A stretch of 40,580 bases of DNA from CALHVX01 sp038757945. GTDB lineage: Bacteria > Pseudomonadota > Gammaproteobacteria > Pseudomonadales > Azotimanducaceae. The number at the start of each line of letters is the position of its first letter. Within the stretch, counting starts at the first letter, position 1. The position numbers and the translations under genes are program-made. The notes under the pieces are model-generated. The model searched no databases. It was not told the DNA's origin and worked only from the letters and a program-made list of their open reading frames with translations. The stretch spans positions 1 to 40,580 of the forward strand of contig JBCDGJ010000026.1 in the NCBI GenBank assembly GCA_038757945.1, written 5' to 3'. Of the stretch, positions 7,647 to 16,128 are shown piece by piece.

Positions 7647-10600
7647 GCGTAGGCTCCTTCGCTGACATTTTCCAGGCGGTCTTCCAGGTCGTCGCCGGCC
7701 TGCTGCAGCGCTTCCAGGGTTGCGGCGTCCGGTGACCAGTAGTTGCGCTCATGCGCTTCGATGAGCCGATTGGCGAGCTTGAGCGATGCCTTGGGGTTGA
7801 GCAGCGCCAGCCGCTCCCGCATTTCCTCGTCGAGGACGAAGGTACGGGATAGCTCCCGATAGACCCAGGGAGCGACCTGCTTCGTGGTCGCCGACCAGCC
7901 CATCGTGTTGGTGATATGTGCTTCGATCTGGTGTACGCCCTCGTAGCCGTGCTCGAGCAGCCCCTCGTACCAGCGCGGGTTCAGCATCCGCGTGCGGGTC
8001 TCGAGCGTGATCTGCTCGCCAAGGCTGCGCACGGCGCCCCGCTGCTGGGTGTAGTCACCAACCAGGGTCGGGACCGCCTCGCCGCGGGCGTTTTCAACGG
8101 CGCGCGACACGCCACCGAGCGAGTCGACGTAATGATCAAGCGTCGTTATGCCGAGCTCTACGGAATCCAGATTCTGAAAGGTCAGATCCACGCCGCGGAG
8201 CACCGACTGCAGCAGCTGCGGCTGGTGCGCGGGACGTCCGTCGGTACCGTAGGCAAAGGACCGGCGGCTCACAAACATGTCACCGAGTTCCGATTCCGAC
8301 TCCCACAGCCCACTGTCCACGAGCTGGTTCACGTTGGCCCCATAGGCCGATTCCGCGTTGCCGAACACGCGCAGGGCGGCTTCGGCGAGGGAAACGCCCA
8401 GCGCCTCGCTGGCCGCCAGCGCATGCTGCCGGATCGGGTTATCCGCGGCCGGCTCGTCCGCCTCGGCGCACTGCTGCGCGGCATCCGCCAGCAGCTGAAT
8501 CTGCTTCGGCAGCAGATCCCGGAAAATGCCGGACACGGAGACGACGACATCAACCCGTGGTCGGCCCAGCTCAGCCAGCGGTACCAGCTCCGCGCCGGCC
8601 AGACGACCATAGCTGTCGAACCGCGCCCGCGCGCCCATCAGCCACAGCGCTTCAGCAACGCCAACACCTTCGTTCTTGAGCGTGTCGGTACCCCAGAGCA
8701 CCATCGCGATCCGCCGCGGCAGCGGCTGACCACGTTCAGCAGCGGCAGCCAGCAGGCACTCCGCCTGCCGGCGTCCTTCGATCGCCGCATAGGCGGAGGG
8801 TAGACGCGAAGGATCGAAGCCATGCAGGTTGCGCCCGGTCGGCAGCACCCCCGGGTTGCGGATCAGATCACCGCCGGGGACCGGCGCGACATAGCCGCCG
8901 TCCAGGGCGTGCACCAGCGCATCGAGCTCAACGTTGTTCCGCAGCGCATCGCTCAGCTTCAGCAGCCGTGCTGCGTGCGCCTGCTGTTCGGCAGTGCCGA
9001 GCTTCGGCAGCCGGCCTTCGAGGATCGCCTCCTGCGCAGCAGTGTCCAGCGGTGTTGCGCCTTCGCCTGCGAGGCTCTGGTCCATCACCTGTAGCAGCTC
9101 TCGATGCCGGTCCGGAGACGGGCTGCTGCCGAGCACATGCAGCCCATCGGGAATCAGGGTCGTCTCGAACTCATCGAGACGGCGCCGCAAACACTCGAGC
9201 CGTGCAGCGGGCGCGCCCCAACCGGCATCGTCCGCTGGCACCAGCTCCAGTTCCGCGGCACGGTCCCGGATCAGTGCAACCAGCTCATCGACCGCAGGTC
9301 CGCTGCGATCACCGAGATCGCGGAACTGCTCGACGAGAGAGCGCAGATCCTGCAGATCCTGATACAGGCCGGCACGGGTGATCGCCGGTGTCAGATAGCT
9401 CAGCGTCGTGGCGTAGGACCGCCGCTTGGCTATGGCCCCCTCGCTGGGGTTGTTCGCAGCGTAAAGGTAAAGATTCGGCAGCGCGCCGATCAGCCGCTGC
9501 GGCCAGCAGGCGGTGCTGAGCCCGACCTGCTTGCCCGGCATGAACTCGAGCGCCCCATGAGTACCGAAATGCACCACCGCGTCGGCGGCGTAGTCCTCGC
9601 GCAAGTAACGGTAGAAGTTGCTGAAGGCATGCGTTGGCGCAAAGCTGCCTTCGAACATCAGCCGCATCGGGTCCCCTTCGTAGCCGAAGGGGGGTTGCAC
9701 GCCCACGAACACGTTGCCGAACTGTGCGCCGAGCACCAGCAGCGAGCGGCCGTCAGCGAGCGACCGTCCCGGCGCCGGGCCCCAGGCCGCCTCGATTTCC
9801 TCGAGATGGGCTTCCCGGGCGATGTGATCATCGACGGCTACCCGGGCATGAACCCGGGCCGGCAGGCCGGTGTTCTCAGCGCCACCAAGCAGCGTTTCGC
9901 GCAGCTCATCTACCGACGCCGGCACCTCGACGCTGTAACCCTCGGCGGCGAGACGTTGCAGCGTTCGGAAGAGGCTTGGAAAGACCGCCAGCGACGCCGC
10001 GCTGCCGGTACCGCCCGAGTTCGGCGGAAAATCATAGAGCACAACCGCGACCCGTCGCTCGGCGCGCGCCCGCTGGCGTAGCCGGACCATGGCCAGCGCA
10101 CGATCCGCCAGCACGGCCACCTGCCCGGCGTCAGGCAGCAGATCACCGGTACCCTGCTCGGAACGACCGCCGTAAACGAGCGTACCGGTTGCCCCATCGA
10201 GTTCCGGGATGGCAACCATCATCATGGTTTCGAGCGGCAGCAGGCCACGCTCGTTGTGCTGCCACTGATCCAGCGACTGGAACTCGAGCGCCTCCGCCGA
10301 AAGGTAAGGGACGTCCAGGCTGCTGAGGGTTTCAGCGGCAGCATCGGCGTCGTTGTAGGCCGGTCCGCCAACAAGCGAAAACCCGGTTAGGGAGACGATG
10401 GCATCAACTGCGGCAGCGCCATCGCGCTGCAGGAACTCCGACACCGCCGGCCGCGCGTCGAGGCCGCTGGAAAAGACCGGAACGACGCGCAGCCCGCGCT
10501 GCTCGAAGGCCTCGATAACGGCATCGTAGTGCGCGGTGTTCTCCGCCAGCACGTAGCTGCGCATGATGATCAGACCAACGGTACCCACCGGTGCAGTGAC

Positions 10601-11353
10601 GGTCTGCGGCAGCGCAGTGACGGCCGTTGCAATGTGATGGGCCGGTAGCCGGGGATGGTAGATGCCGTTCTCCGGGTACTCGATCGGAGCCGGGATATCC
10701 CCTTCGCGGAACGGCCCCAGCTCGCCGTTGGCGCTGTAGCGACAGAGCAGCAGCGCGGCAAGGTGGACCAGGTTCTGTTCCGAGCCGAGCAGCCAGTAGC
10801 GCATTGCCAGGAAGTACACGCGCAGATCCTGCGCTGTACCCGGAACGAAGCGCAGCAGCTGCGGCAGCCGGCGCAGCATGCTCATCTGCCGCGAGCCGGC
10901 ACCGGCAGCCGCGCTGCTGCTGTCGCGCCGATTGCCCCGTAACCGCTTCAGCCAGGCGAGCGCGCCGCCCTGTGGCTTACACATGTCGAGCGAGCCCATG
11001 CGCGTCAGCTGGCTGACCTCCGGCGCCGAGAGCACACAGACAAGCGCATCACAGTGCTCGCGCCGGGCTTCCAGCGCCGGACGAATGGCCTGGATGTGTT
11101 CCTCGACGAACAGCATGGCAACGAGTACAACATCGGCTTCGGCAATCGCTGCCTTACAGCACGCCAGCGCCTGCGGCGCAGTGGCCCACTCCGACGCGGC
11201 GTGGAGCGTGATCGTGGCGCCGGCAGCGCTTCTGAGCTGCGCCGCGGCGCGTGCGACGGACCCAGCCAGGTGGGTATCCAGCGTGACGATGGCAATCCGC
11301 CGCTGCACGGGCTCCTCGCGGGAGCGTTTAGCGGCTGAAGTGCGCTTTGGCAT
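7643..11353 (-). CDS. bchH: Magnesium chelatase subunit H
   Basis: BchH is the large porphyrin-binding catalytic subunit that inserts Mg2+ into protoporphyrin IX with BchI and BchD, which are not in this window. The protein is about 1236 residues, close to the usual 1200. It shows the CobN/Mg-chelatase signature throughout: ALVCVLSAPEVSQLTRMG near the N-terminus, then GTVGLIIMRSYVL, VVLYDFPPN, VVHFGTHGALEFMPGKQVGL, YGANVNQLVDSG and RMLNPRWYEGLLEHGYEG. The start is the ATG at 11353, overlapping the bchB end by 26 bases. An in-frame GTG at 11308 preceded by GAGGAG is an alternative. The stop overlaps bchL. Confidence 0.95.
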   Translation of the reverse strand: MPKRTSAAKRSREEPVQRRIAIVTLDTHLAGSVARAAAQLRSAAGATITLHAASEWATAPQALACCKAAIAEADVVLVAMLFVEEHIQAIRPALEARREHCDALVCVLSAPEVSQLTRMGSLDMCKPQGGALAWLKRLRGNRRDSSSAAAGAGSRQMSMLRRLPQLLRFVPGTAQDLRVYFLAMRYWLLGSEQNLVHLAALLLCRYSANGELGPFREGDIPAPIEYPENGIYHPRLPAHHIATAVTALPQTVTAPVGTVGLIIMRSYVLAENTAHYDAVIEAFEQRGLRVVPVFSSGLDARPAVSEFLQRDGAAAVDAIVSLTGFSLVGGPAYNDADAAAETLSSLDVPYLSAEALEFQSLDQWQHNERGLLPLETMMMVAIPELDGATGTLVYGGRSEQGTGDLLPDAGQVAVLADRALAMVRLRQRARAERRVAVVLYDFPPNSGGTGSAASLAVFPSLFRTLQRLAAEGYSVEVPASVDELRETLLGGAENTGLPARVHARVAVDDHIAREAHLEEIEAAWGPAPGRSLADGRSLLVLGAQFGNVFVGVQPPFGYEGDPMRLMFEGSFAPTHAFSNFYRYLREDYAADAVVHFGTHGALEFMPGKQVGLSTACWPQRLIGALPNLYLYAANNPSEGAIAKRRSYATTLSYLTPAITRAGLYQDLQDLRSLVEQFRDLGDRSGPAVDELVALIRDRAAELELVPADDAGWGAPAARLECLRRRLDEFETTLIPDGLHVLGSSPSPDRHRELLQVMDQSLAGEGATPLDTAAQEAILEGRLPKLGTAEQQAHAARLLKLSDALRNNVELDALVHALDGGYVAPVPGGDLIRNPGVLPTGRNLHGFDPSRLPSAYAAIEGRRQAECLLAAAAERGQPLPRRIAMVLWGTDTLKNEGVGVAEALWLMGARARFDSYGRLAGAELVPLAELGRPRVDVVVSVSGIFRDLLPKQIQLLADAAQQCAEADEPAADNPIRQHALAASEALGVSLAEAALRVFGNAESAYGANVNQLVDSGLWESESELGDMFVSRRSFAYGTDGRPAHQPQLLQSVLRGVDLTFQNLDSVELGITTLDHYVDSLGGVSRAVENARGEAVPTLVGDYTQQRGAVRSLGEQITLETRTRMLNPRWYEGLLEHGYEGVHQIEAHITNTMGWSATTKQVAPWVYRELSRTFVLDEEMRERLALLNPKASLKLANRLIEAHERNYWSPDAATLEALQQAGDDLEDRLENVSEGAYA

Positions 11354-12938
11354 CGTAGAGGGTCTCGACGGAAATCTCGCTGACACCGGTTTCGCGTGCG
11401 AACTTCTCGGTGTTGCTGCGCGCCTTGCCACGAACGAAAAACGGGATCTTCTTCAGCTCCTTAAGCGCATCCGCCAGCCAGATGGGGTCGCCGGGTGCCG
11501 TGGCCGGCTGGACCGTACCGCCGCCGTCCTGCTCGGGCTGAGTGGTTGCCGCCACGCCTGCTTCCGGAATCGGCGAGACTTCCGTCGGCTCAGGCTGTTT
11601 GACGCCCGTAGCAAGATGCGACGGCTCGGCACCATTGGCGAACTCGAAGTCGTCCTGGAACATCTGCAGCAGGTGTTCTTCGAGGCCCATCATCAGCGGA
11701 TGAACCCAGCTGTCGAAGGTGACGTTGGCACCCTCCCAGCCCATGGTGGGGGAATACCGCGCCGGGCAGTCCTGGACGTGAAAGGGTGCGGAGATCAGCG
11801 CACAGGGTACGCCCAGCCGTTTGGCGATATGGCGCTCCATCTGCGTCCCGAGGACCAGCTCCGGCGCAGAGTCGCGCACGGCATCCTCGACCTCCAGGTA
11901 GTCATCGGTGATCAGGGCCGTCAATCCCAGCTCGGTCGCCGCTTCGCGGACCTGACGGGCAAACTCCCGCGAGTAGGTGCCGAGCCCGACAACCTCGAAC
12001 GCCATTTCTTCACGGGCAATACGGGCCGCTGCGAGCGCGTGCGTGGCATCACCGAAGATAAACACGCGCTTTCCGGTCAGATAGGTAGAGTCGACCGAGC
12101 GCGAATACCAGGGCAACCGGGCGCGGGCCTGATCAACCGCCCGGTCGATGCCAAGCGTGCTCAGCACATCAGTCAGAAAGTCCCGCGTCGCGCCCACCCC
12201 GATGGGGACGGTGCGTATCACCGGCTGCTTGAACTGGCGCTGGAGCCAGCGGCAGGTCGTCTCCGCCATCTCCGGATACAGGCAGACGTTGGCATGCGCC
12301 GCCGGCAGCCGCTTCAGCTCCGCAGCCGTTGCGTTCAGGGGGGCACAGACGTTGACGCTGACACCGTGCTCCTCGAGCAGCCGGGTGACCTCGACCACGT
12401 TGTCCCTGGAGCGGAATCCGAGCACCGACGGACCGAGCAGGTTGACGCTCGGCGCAGCCGTCCGCTCGATCCCCGCAGCGGAAACACCGCCAAGCACCGA
12501 GCGGACGAGGTGGTAGAAGGTTTCGCTCGCGCCCCAGTTTTCCTTCCGCGAGTAGGCCGGCAGCTCGAGGGGAACGACGGGCATGGTGACCGGTTCGACA
12601 CCTTGCATGCTCTGCGCCAGCGTGCCCGGCTGATCCTGAATGAGCTCAGCAGTACAGGACTCGCCCACGAGCATCACGCCGGGCTGGTACCGCTGTGCGG
12701 CTTCGGCCACGGTGCGCTTCACCAGATCGGCGGTATCACCACCGAGATCGCGCGCCTGAAAGGTCGTATAGGTGACCGGCGGGCGCTTGCCCTGCCGTTC
12801 GATCATGGTGAACAGCAGATCGGCATAGGTGTCGCCCTGAGGGGCATGCAGTACGTAGTGCACGTCCTGCATCGAGGTTGCGACCCGCATGCTGCCGATA
12901 TGCGGCGGTCCTTCGTAAGTCCAGAGGGTCAGCCGCAT
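11328..12938 (-). CDS. bchB: Light-independent protochlorophyllide reductase subunit B
   Basis: BchB forms the NifK-like half of the DPOR catalytic component that stereospecifically reduces ring D of protochlorophyllide. The 536-residue protein starts with ATG at 12938, one base after the bchN stop. Asp36 (APQGDTYAD) is the expected oxygen ligand of the NB 4Fe-4S cluster, and the conserved SVDSTYLTGKR segment carries a candidate catalytic Asp283, corresponding by position to the known BchB proton donor. The GESCTAELIQDQPG and SPTMGWEGA motifs are present. After an Ala/Pro/Glu-rich linker (about 430-480), the C-terminal PCP-reductase helical domain (LKELKKIPFFVRGKAR) completes the protein. Confidence 0.96.
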   Translation of the reverse strand: MRLTLWTYEGPPHIGSMRVATSMQDVHYVLHAPQGDTYADLLFTMIERQGKRPPVTYTTFQARDLGGDTADLVKRTVAEAAQRYQPGVMLVGESCTAELIQDQPGTLAQSMQGVEPVTMPVVPLELPAYSRKENWGASETFYHLVRSVLGGVSAAGIERTAAPSVNLLGPSVLGFRSRDNVVEVTRLLEEHGVSVNVCAPLNATAAELKRLPAAHANVCLYPEMAETTCRWLQRQFKQPVIRTVPIGVGATRDFLTDVLSTLGIDRAVDQARARLPWYSRSVDSTYLTGKRVFIFGDATHALAAARIAREEMAFEVVGLGTYSREFARQVREAATELGLTALITDDYLEVEDAVRDSAPELVLGTQMERHIAKRLGVPCALISAPFHVQDCPARYSPTMGWEGANVTFDSWVHPLMMGLEEHLLQMFQDDFEFANGAEPSHLATGVKQPEPTEVSPIPEAGVAATTQPEQDGGGTVQPATAPGDPIWLADALKELKKIPFFVRGKARSNTEKFARETGVSEISVETLYDAKAHFSR

Positions 12939-12939
12939 G

Positions 12940-14235
12940 TCACACCGCCAGTCGCTGTTGTCGATCCAGGGGCCGCGCAAACAACCCCGCAAGATCGCCG
13001 GCCTGCTCATAGCCGTGCACAGGAGAAAAGACGAGCTCGATCGACCACTTGGTCCGGAAGCCCTGTGCCTCGAGCGGGTTTGCCAGCCCGAGCCCGCAGA
13101 CCACGAGGTCTGGCGCGTCGAGGCGCACCCGATCGAGCTGGTTGTCGACGTGCTGCCCTTCGGACAGGCGCACCTCCGCGGGCAGCTGCTCGATCTCGAG
13201 CGCCTGCAGCTGCCGATCCAGGAACGGGACGCCCACCTCACCGACCTGCATGCCGCACTCGCTGGCGAGAAATCGGGCCAGCGGAATTTCGAGCTGCGAG
13301 TCCGGGAGGAAGGTCACGCGTTGGCCGGCGAGCCGCTGTCGCGGGCCTTCGAGCATCGTTCTGGCGCGCGCTCTGGGTTTCTCGATCACGGCCTCGAAGT
13401 GGGCACGATCGATGTCGAAGGCGTCTGCCGCAGCCCACAACCAGGCGTCCGTGCCCTCGACGCCAAAGGGATACAGGGCCGGTAGATGCACGGCCCCAAG
13501 GGCCTGCAGCGCCCGCAGCGTCTCGCCGACAAAGGGCTGCGCCGCGAGCAATCGCGTGTTCGGGCCGACCGCCGGGCGCTCCTCGGCGCGGCGGCCGGGG
13601 AAGAAGCGCACTTCCGGCAATCCAAGCTGCGCAAAGAGCCGCTGAAACTGGTCTTCGACCGCATCCGGCAGGGTACCGACGACCAGCAGCTGGGACGCGT
13701 CCGTGGCGGGCAGATCGGGCACCATCGACTGCAGGCAGGCATCCTCGCCCTGGGTAAAGGTCGTTTCGATACCGCTGCCCGAGTAGCTCAACACCCGCAC
13801 CGGCTGCGCCTGCCGCTCCCGGTGCAGGCGCGTGAGGCGACTGGCAGCGACGGCCAGATCCAGCTTGATCACCTCAGAGGGGCACGACCCCACCAGAAAC
13901 AGCGTCCGAATATCGGGACGGCGTGCGAGCAGCTCAGCCACCACGCGATCGAGCTCGTCGTTGCAGTCCGCAAGTCCGGCAAGATCGCGATCATCGAGAA
14001 TCGCCGTCGCAAACCGCGGCTCGGCAAAGATCATGACGCCGGCCGCCGACTGCAGCAGATGGGCGCAGGTCCGCGAGCCGACCACGAGGAAAAAAGCGTC
14101 CTGCATCTTCCGGTGCAGCCAGACGATGCCGGTCAAGCCACAGAAGACCTCGCGCTGTCCACGTTCGCGGAGGATGTACCGGTCGCAGTCTGCAACGGCT
14201 GCGCGCTCCTGCACGTGCGGTTGTGGATGGCTCAT
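12940..14235 (-). CDS. bchN: Light-independent protochlorophyllide reductase subunit N
   Basis: BchN is the NifD-like subunit of DPOR, forming with BchB the site that binds protochlorophyllide. The 431-residue protein carries the three cysteines expected to ligate the NB cluster: C32 (VFCGLTG), C57 (SRTCAHLLQ) and C118 (GSCPSEVIK), spaced like C26/C51/C112 of the Rhodobacter protein. Other family motifs are SYSGSGIETTFTQGED and KPRARARTMLEGPRQRL. The start overlaps the bchF stop (ATGA at 14235-14232). Confidence 0.97.
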   Translation of the reverse strand: MSHPQPHVQERAAVADCDRYILRERGQREVFCGLTGIVWLHRKMQDAFFLVVGSRTCAHLLQSAAGVMIFAEPRFATAILDDRDLAGLADCNDELDRVVAELLARRPDIRTLFLVGSCPSEVIKLDLAVAASRLTRLHRERQAQPVRVLSYSGSGIETTFTQGEDACLQSMVPDLPATDASQLLVVGTLPDAVEDQFQRLFAQLGLPEVRFFPGRRAEERPAVGPNTRLLAAQPFVGETLRALQALGAVHLPALYPFGVEGTDAWLWAAADAFDIDRAHFEAVIEKPRARARTMLEGPRQRLAGQRVTFLPDSQLEIPLARFLASECGMQVGEVGVPFLDRQLQALEIEQLPAEVRLSEGQHVDNQLDRVRLDAPDLVVCGLGLANPLEAQGFRTKWSIELVFSPVHGYEQAGDLAGLFARPLDRQQRLAV

Positions 14236-14783
14236 GCGCTGACCCCCGCGGTTCCAGCGAGCGCTCGATCGCCCGACGTTTCAGAAAGACGCGCAAGGCG
14301 GAACTTCCAGAGAAACTGCCCGGCGTTGATGACATAAATGGCGTAGGCAGCCAACGCGATGCCGAGCTGCAGTGCCGTTGAACCGTAGTTCCCGAAGACA
14401 CACACCAGATACGCGGTGTGCAGAGCAATGACCGCCATGCTCACCATGTCTTCCCAGTAAAAAGCTGGAGCAAACAGATACTGGCCGAACACCCGCTGCT
14501 CCCAGATCGCTCCGGTCACCATGATCAGGTAGAGGACGCCGGTCTTGAGAATGATGGACAGGTTAGCGAGATCGTAGCCCTCGCCCGTCACCAGAAAGCG
14601 GATCACCAGGGTCAGGCTGACGAGGAACACCAGGAACTGCACCGGCGCCAGCACACCCTGCACGAGGGTCCAGACCGTCGCATCTCGCCGGACACGTTCA
14701 GCCGCGCTATACAGCGGCTGTCGCCGTCCGGATGCACCGCGTTCGCGCAGGTTCTCCAGAGCGCCTGTATCTGAGTCGAGCAA
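14232..14783 (-). CDS. bchF: 3-vinyl bacteriochlorophyllide hydratase
   Basis: BchF adds water across the 3-vinyl group on the route from chlorophyllide to bacteriochlorophyllide a. The 183-residue membrane protein has about four hydrophobic segments. The family N-region YSAAERVRRDATVWTLVQG runs straight into helix 1 (VLAPVQFLVFLVSLTLVIRF), and GAIWEQRVFGQYLFAPAFYW is characteristic. The start is TTG at 14783, supported by AAAGAGG ending 7 bases upstream; no ATG or GTG fits the family N-terminus. It is the first gene of the bchF-puhE operon, about 110 bases from the candidate promoter. Confidence 0.93.
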   Translation of the reverse strand: MLDSDTGALENLRERGASGRRQPLYSAAERVRRDATVWTLVQGVLAPVQFLVFLVSLTLVIRFLVTGEGYDLANLSIILKTGVLYLIMVTGAIWEQRVFGQYLFAPAFYWEDMVSMAVIALHTAYLVCVFGNYGSTALQLGIALAAYAIYVINAGQFLWKFRLARLSETSGDRALAGTAGVSA

Positions 14784-14910
14784 CGCGCCACCTCTTTCGC
14801 CCGGTTCGCGCTAGCCAGCTCTCCCCAGGAGTGCTGCTGCACCGGACCCCTTCGAGTCGCAGTTCCGCCAACGCAACGTGAACGTCAATATCGCGCTGGA
14901 TCCCCCGATG

Positions 14911-14944
14911 TGTCAACTCAAATTTACGTCTAGTGAAATTGACA
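14911..14944. promoter_or_regulatory. Candidate PpsR operator pair over both -35 boxes
   Basis: TGT-N12-ACG (14911-14928) and CGT-N12-ACA (14927-14944) each match the PpsR/CrtJ consensus TGT-N12-ACA with one mismatch, and the outer ends form the inverted pair TGTCAA/TTGACA. Binding here would block both divergent promoters. The consensus is established for PpsR/CrtJ; function at this site is inferred. Confidence 0.5.
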
Positions 14945-14959
14945 AAACAAACATTTCAC
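14933..14959. repeat. Perfect inverted repeat GTGAAAT-N13-ATTTCAC
   Basis: Seven-base perfect arms at 14933-14939 and 14953-14959 flank the aerR-direction -35 box and part of its spacer. It could be an operator for a second dimeric regulator, or part of an extended PpsR site; no known motif fits closely. Confidence 0.4.
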
Positions 14960-15164
14960 CTTAGTTTGACCGGGGGCCCAAAAGGGCGTGTACTGAGCGG
15001 AGATCTAGCGCAAGCAGCCAATTGGCCATCAGGGTAAATCCCTGGTTCGGGTAGCCAGGCCAGGATACCCGACCGCCGCAAGCGCCTAGATTGGGAACAC
15101 ACCACAACCATTGAGTTGCCTGTCGGACCAATTTCAGGCACCCCAACTCCACAGGAGAGCTCGG

Positions 15165-16109
15165 ATGAGCGACCGGGGTGATAAAAGGTTGGCGAGCGCA
15201 TCCAGCCCATCGGCCGACCGTGCGCCAACCGGCATCGAGGCCGGCGGGCCAGCGGGCCCGATTAGCAGTCCGCTTGTCAAGATCCTCGAAGCCGACGTCA
15301 TCCCCAAGCTGGCGGCCGCCCGCGGGATCCAGCTGGCGCCGCTGCACCAGTGGGTATCCAACAGCTCCCAGCACGACTACACGAGGCAGCGCGCTGCCTC
15401 CCCAGCGACCGTGAATTCGGAACAGCTGGACGCATTCCTCGAATCGCTGCTCGACGACGATCTCACCAAAGCCTGGGAGATCGTAGAGCGGCACCTTAAG
15501 CAGGACGGCGCGCTCGGCTTCATGAATTGCTGCCAGGATCTGCTGCAGCCCGTTGCCCAGACCCTGGGCGAAATGTGGGAGGCCGATACGGCAGACTTTC
15601 ATCAGGTGACCCGGGCGATCGGTCATTTACAGGCGCTGCTCCGCCGAATGCCGTCCGGTCCGAATCCAGCACTGACCGAACGCGTGACCCCATCCCCGCA
15701 CGACGGCCAGCATCCGCGCGTCATGCTGCTGCCGGCAGCGGGCGAGCAGCACACGTTAGGCATATCTATGCTGGGCCGCGCCTTCAGCGATGCAGGATGG
15801 CTGATCGACGGCGGGCCCGGCCTCAGCATTGCCGAATCCAGGAGGCGCATGGCGCGCAGCAGCTATGACGTACTAGGCATCTCCATCAGCTGTGCGTGCT
15901 GGATTGAATCCACGGCAACGCAGATCGAAGAGCTGCGCAGCGCAAGCCGCAACCGGGAACTACAGGTGCTGATCGGCGGCCCGCTGCTCAGCCTGGAGCC
16001 GAACCTGGTCACCCTGCTCGGTGCCGATGACTCGGCAACCAACCTCCACGAAGCTCTCGAAGTCGCAGCCGCGATGCTGAATCGTTCCGCTGCCGGCGCC
16101 CCCTGCTGA
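15165..16109 (+). CDS. ppaA: B12-binding antirepressor of PpsR (AerR/PpaA family)
   Basis: AerR/PpaA proteins bind cobalamin and modulate PpsR/CrtJ in response to light and redox. This 314-residue protein has a helical region (about residues 80-165; SEQLDAFLESLLDDDL, AWEIVERHL, TLGEMWEADTADFHQVTRAIG) like the B12-binding helical bundle. A Rossmann-like B12 domain follows with GEQHTLGISMLGRAFSDAGW. The E-x-H-x-x-G stretch supplies the histidine that can coordinate cobalt. Later GISISCACW and LIGGPLL match the family. The ATG at 15165 is chosen because AGGAG lies 7 bases upstream. It is 19 bases ahead of ppsR, probably co-transcribed, as in alphaproteobacterial PGCs. Confidence 0.88.
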   Translation: MSDRGDKRLASASSPSADRAPTGIEAGGPAGPISSPLVKILEADVIPKLAAARGIQLAPLHQWVSNSSQHDYTRQRAASPATVNSEQLDAFLESLLDDDLTKAWEIVERHLKQDGALGFMNCCQDLLQPVAQTLGEMWEADTADFHQVTRAIGHLQALLRRMPSGPNPALTERVTPSPHDGQHPRVMLLPAAGEQHTLGISMLGRAFSDAGWLIDGGPGLSIAESRRRMARSSYDVLGISISCACWIESTATQIEELRSASRNRELQVLIGGPLLSLEPNLVTLLGADDSATNLHEALEVAAAMLNRSAAGAPC

Positions 16110-16128
16110 CCAGAGGCGGAACCACCCC

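Larger units (their letters stand above)
14784..15164. promoter_or_regulatory. Divergent bchF / aerR control region
   Basis: This spacer separates two divergent photosynthesis units. Minus strand, towards bchF: TTGACA (14916-14911), 18-base gap, GATATT (14892-14887). Plus strand, towards aerR: TTGACA (14939-14944), 17-base gap, TAGTTT (14962-14967). Both -35 boxes coincide with the operator halves annotated separately. 15000-15150 holds nothing I can identify except the aerR Shine-Dalgarno (AGGAG at 15153-15157). Confidence 0.6.

Noticed and set aside
10878..13757. A 959-codon plus-strand open frame across bchH, bchB and bchN
   Set aside because: It is antisense to three clearly recognisable genes, has low-complexity Arg/Pro/Ala content and no family signature; long antisense frames are expected in GC-rich coding DNA.
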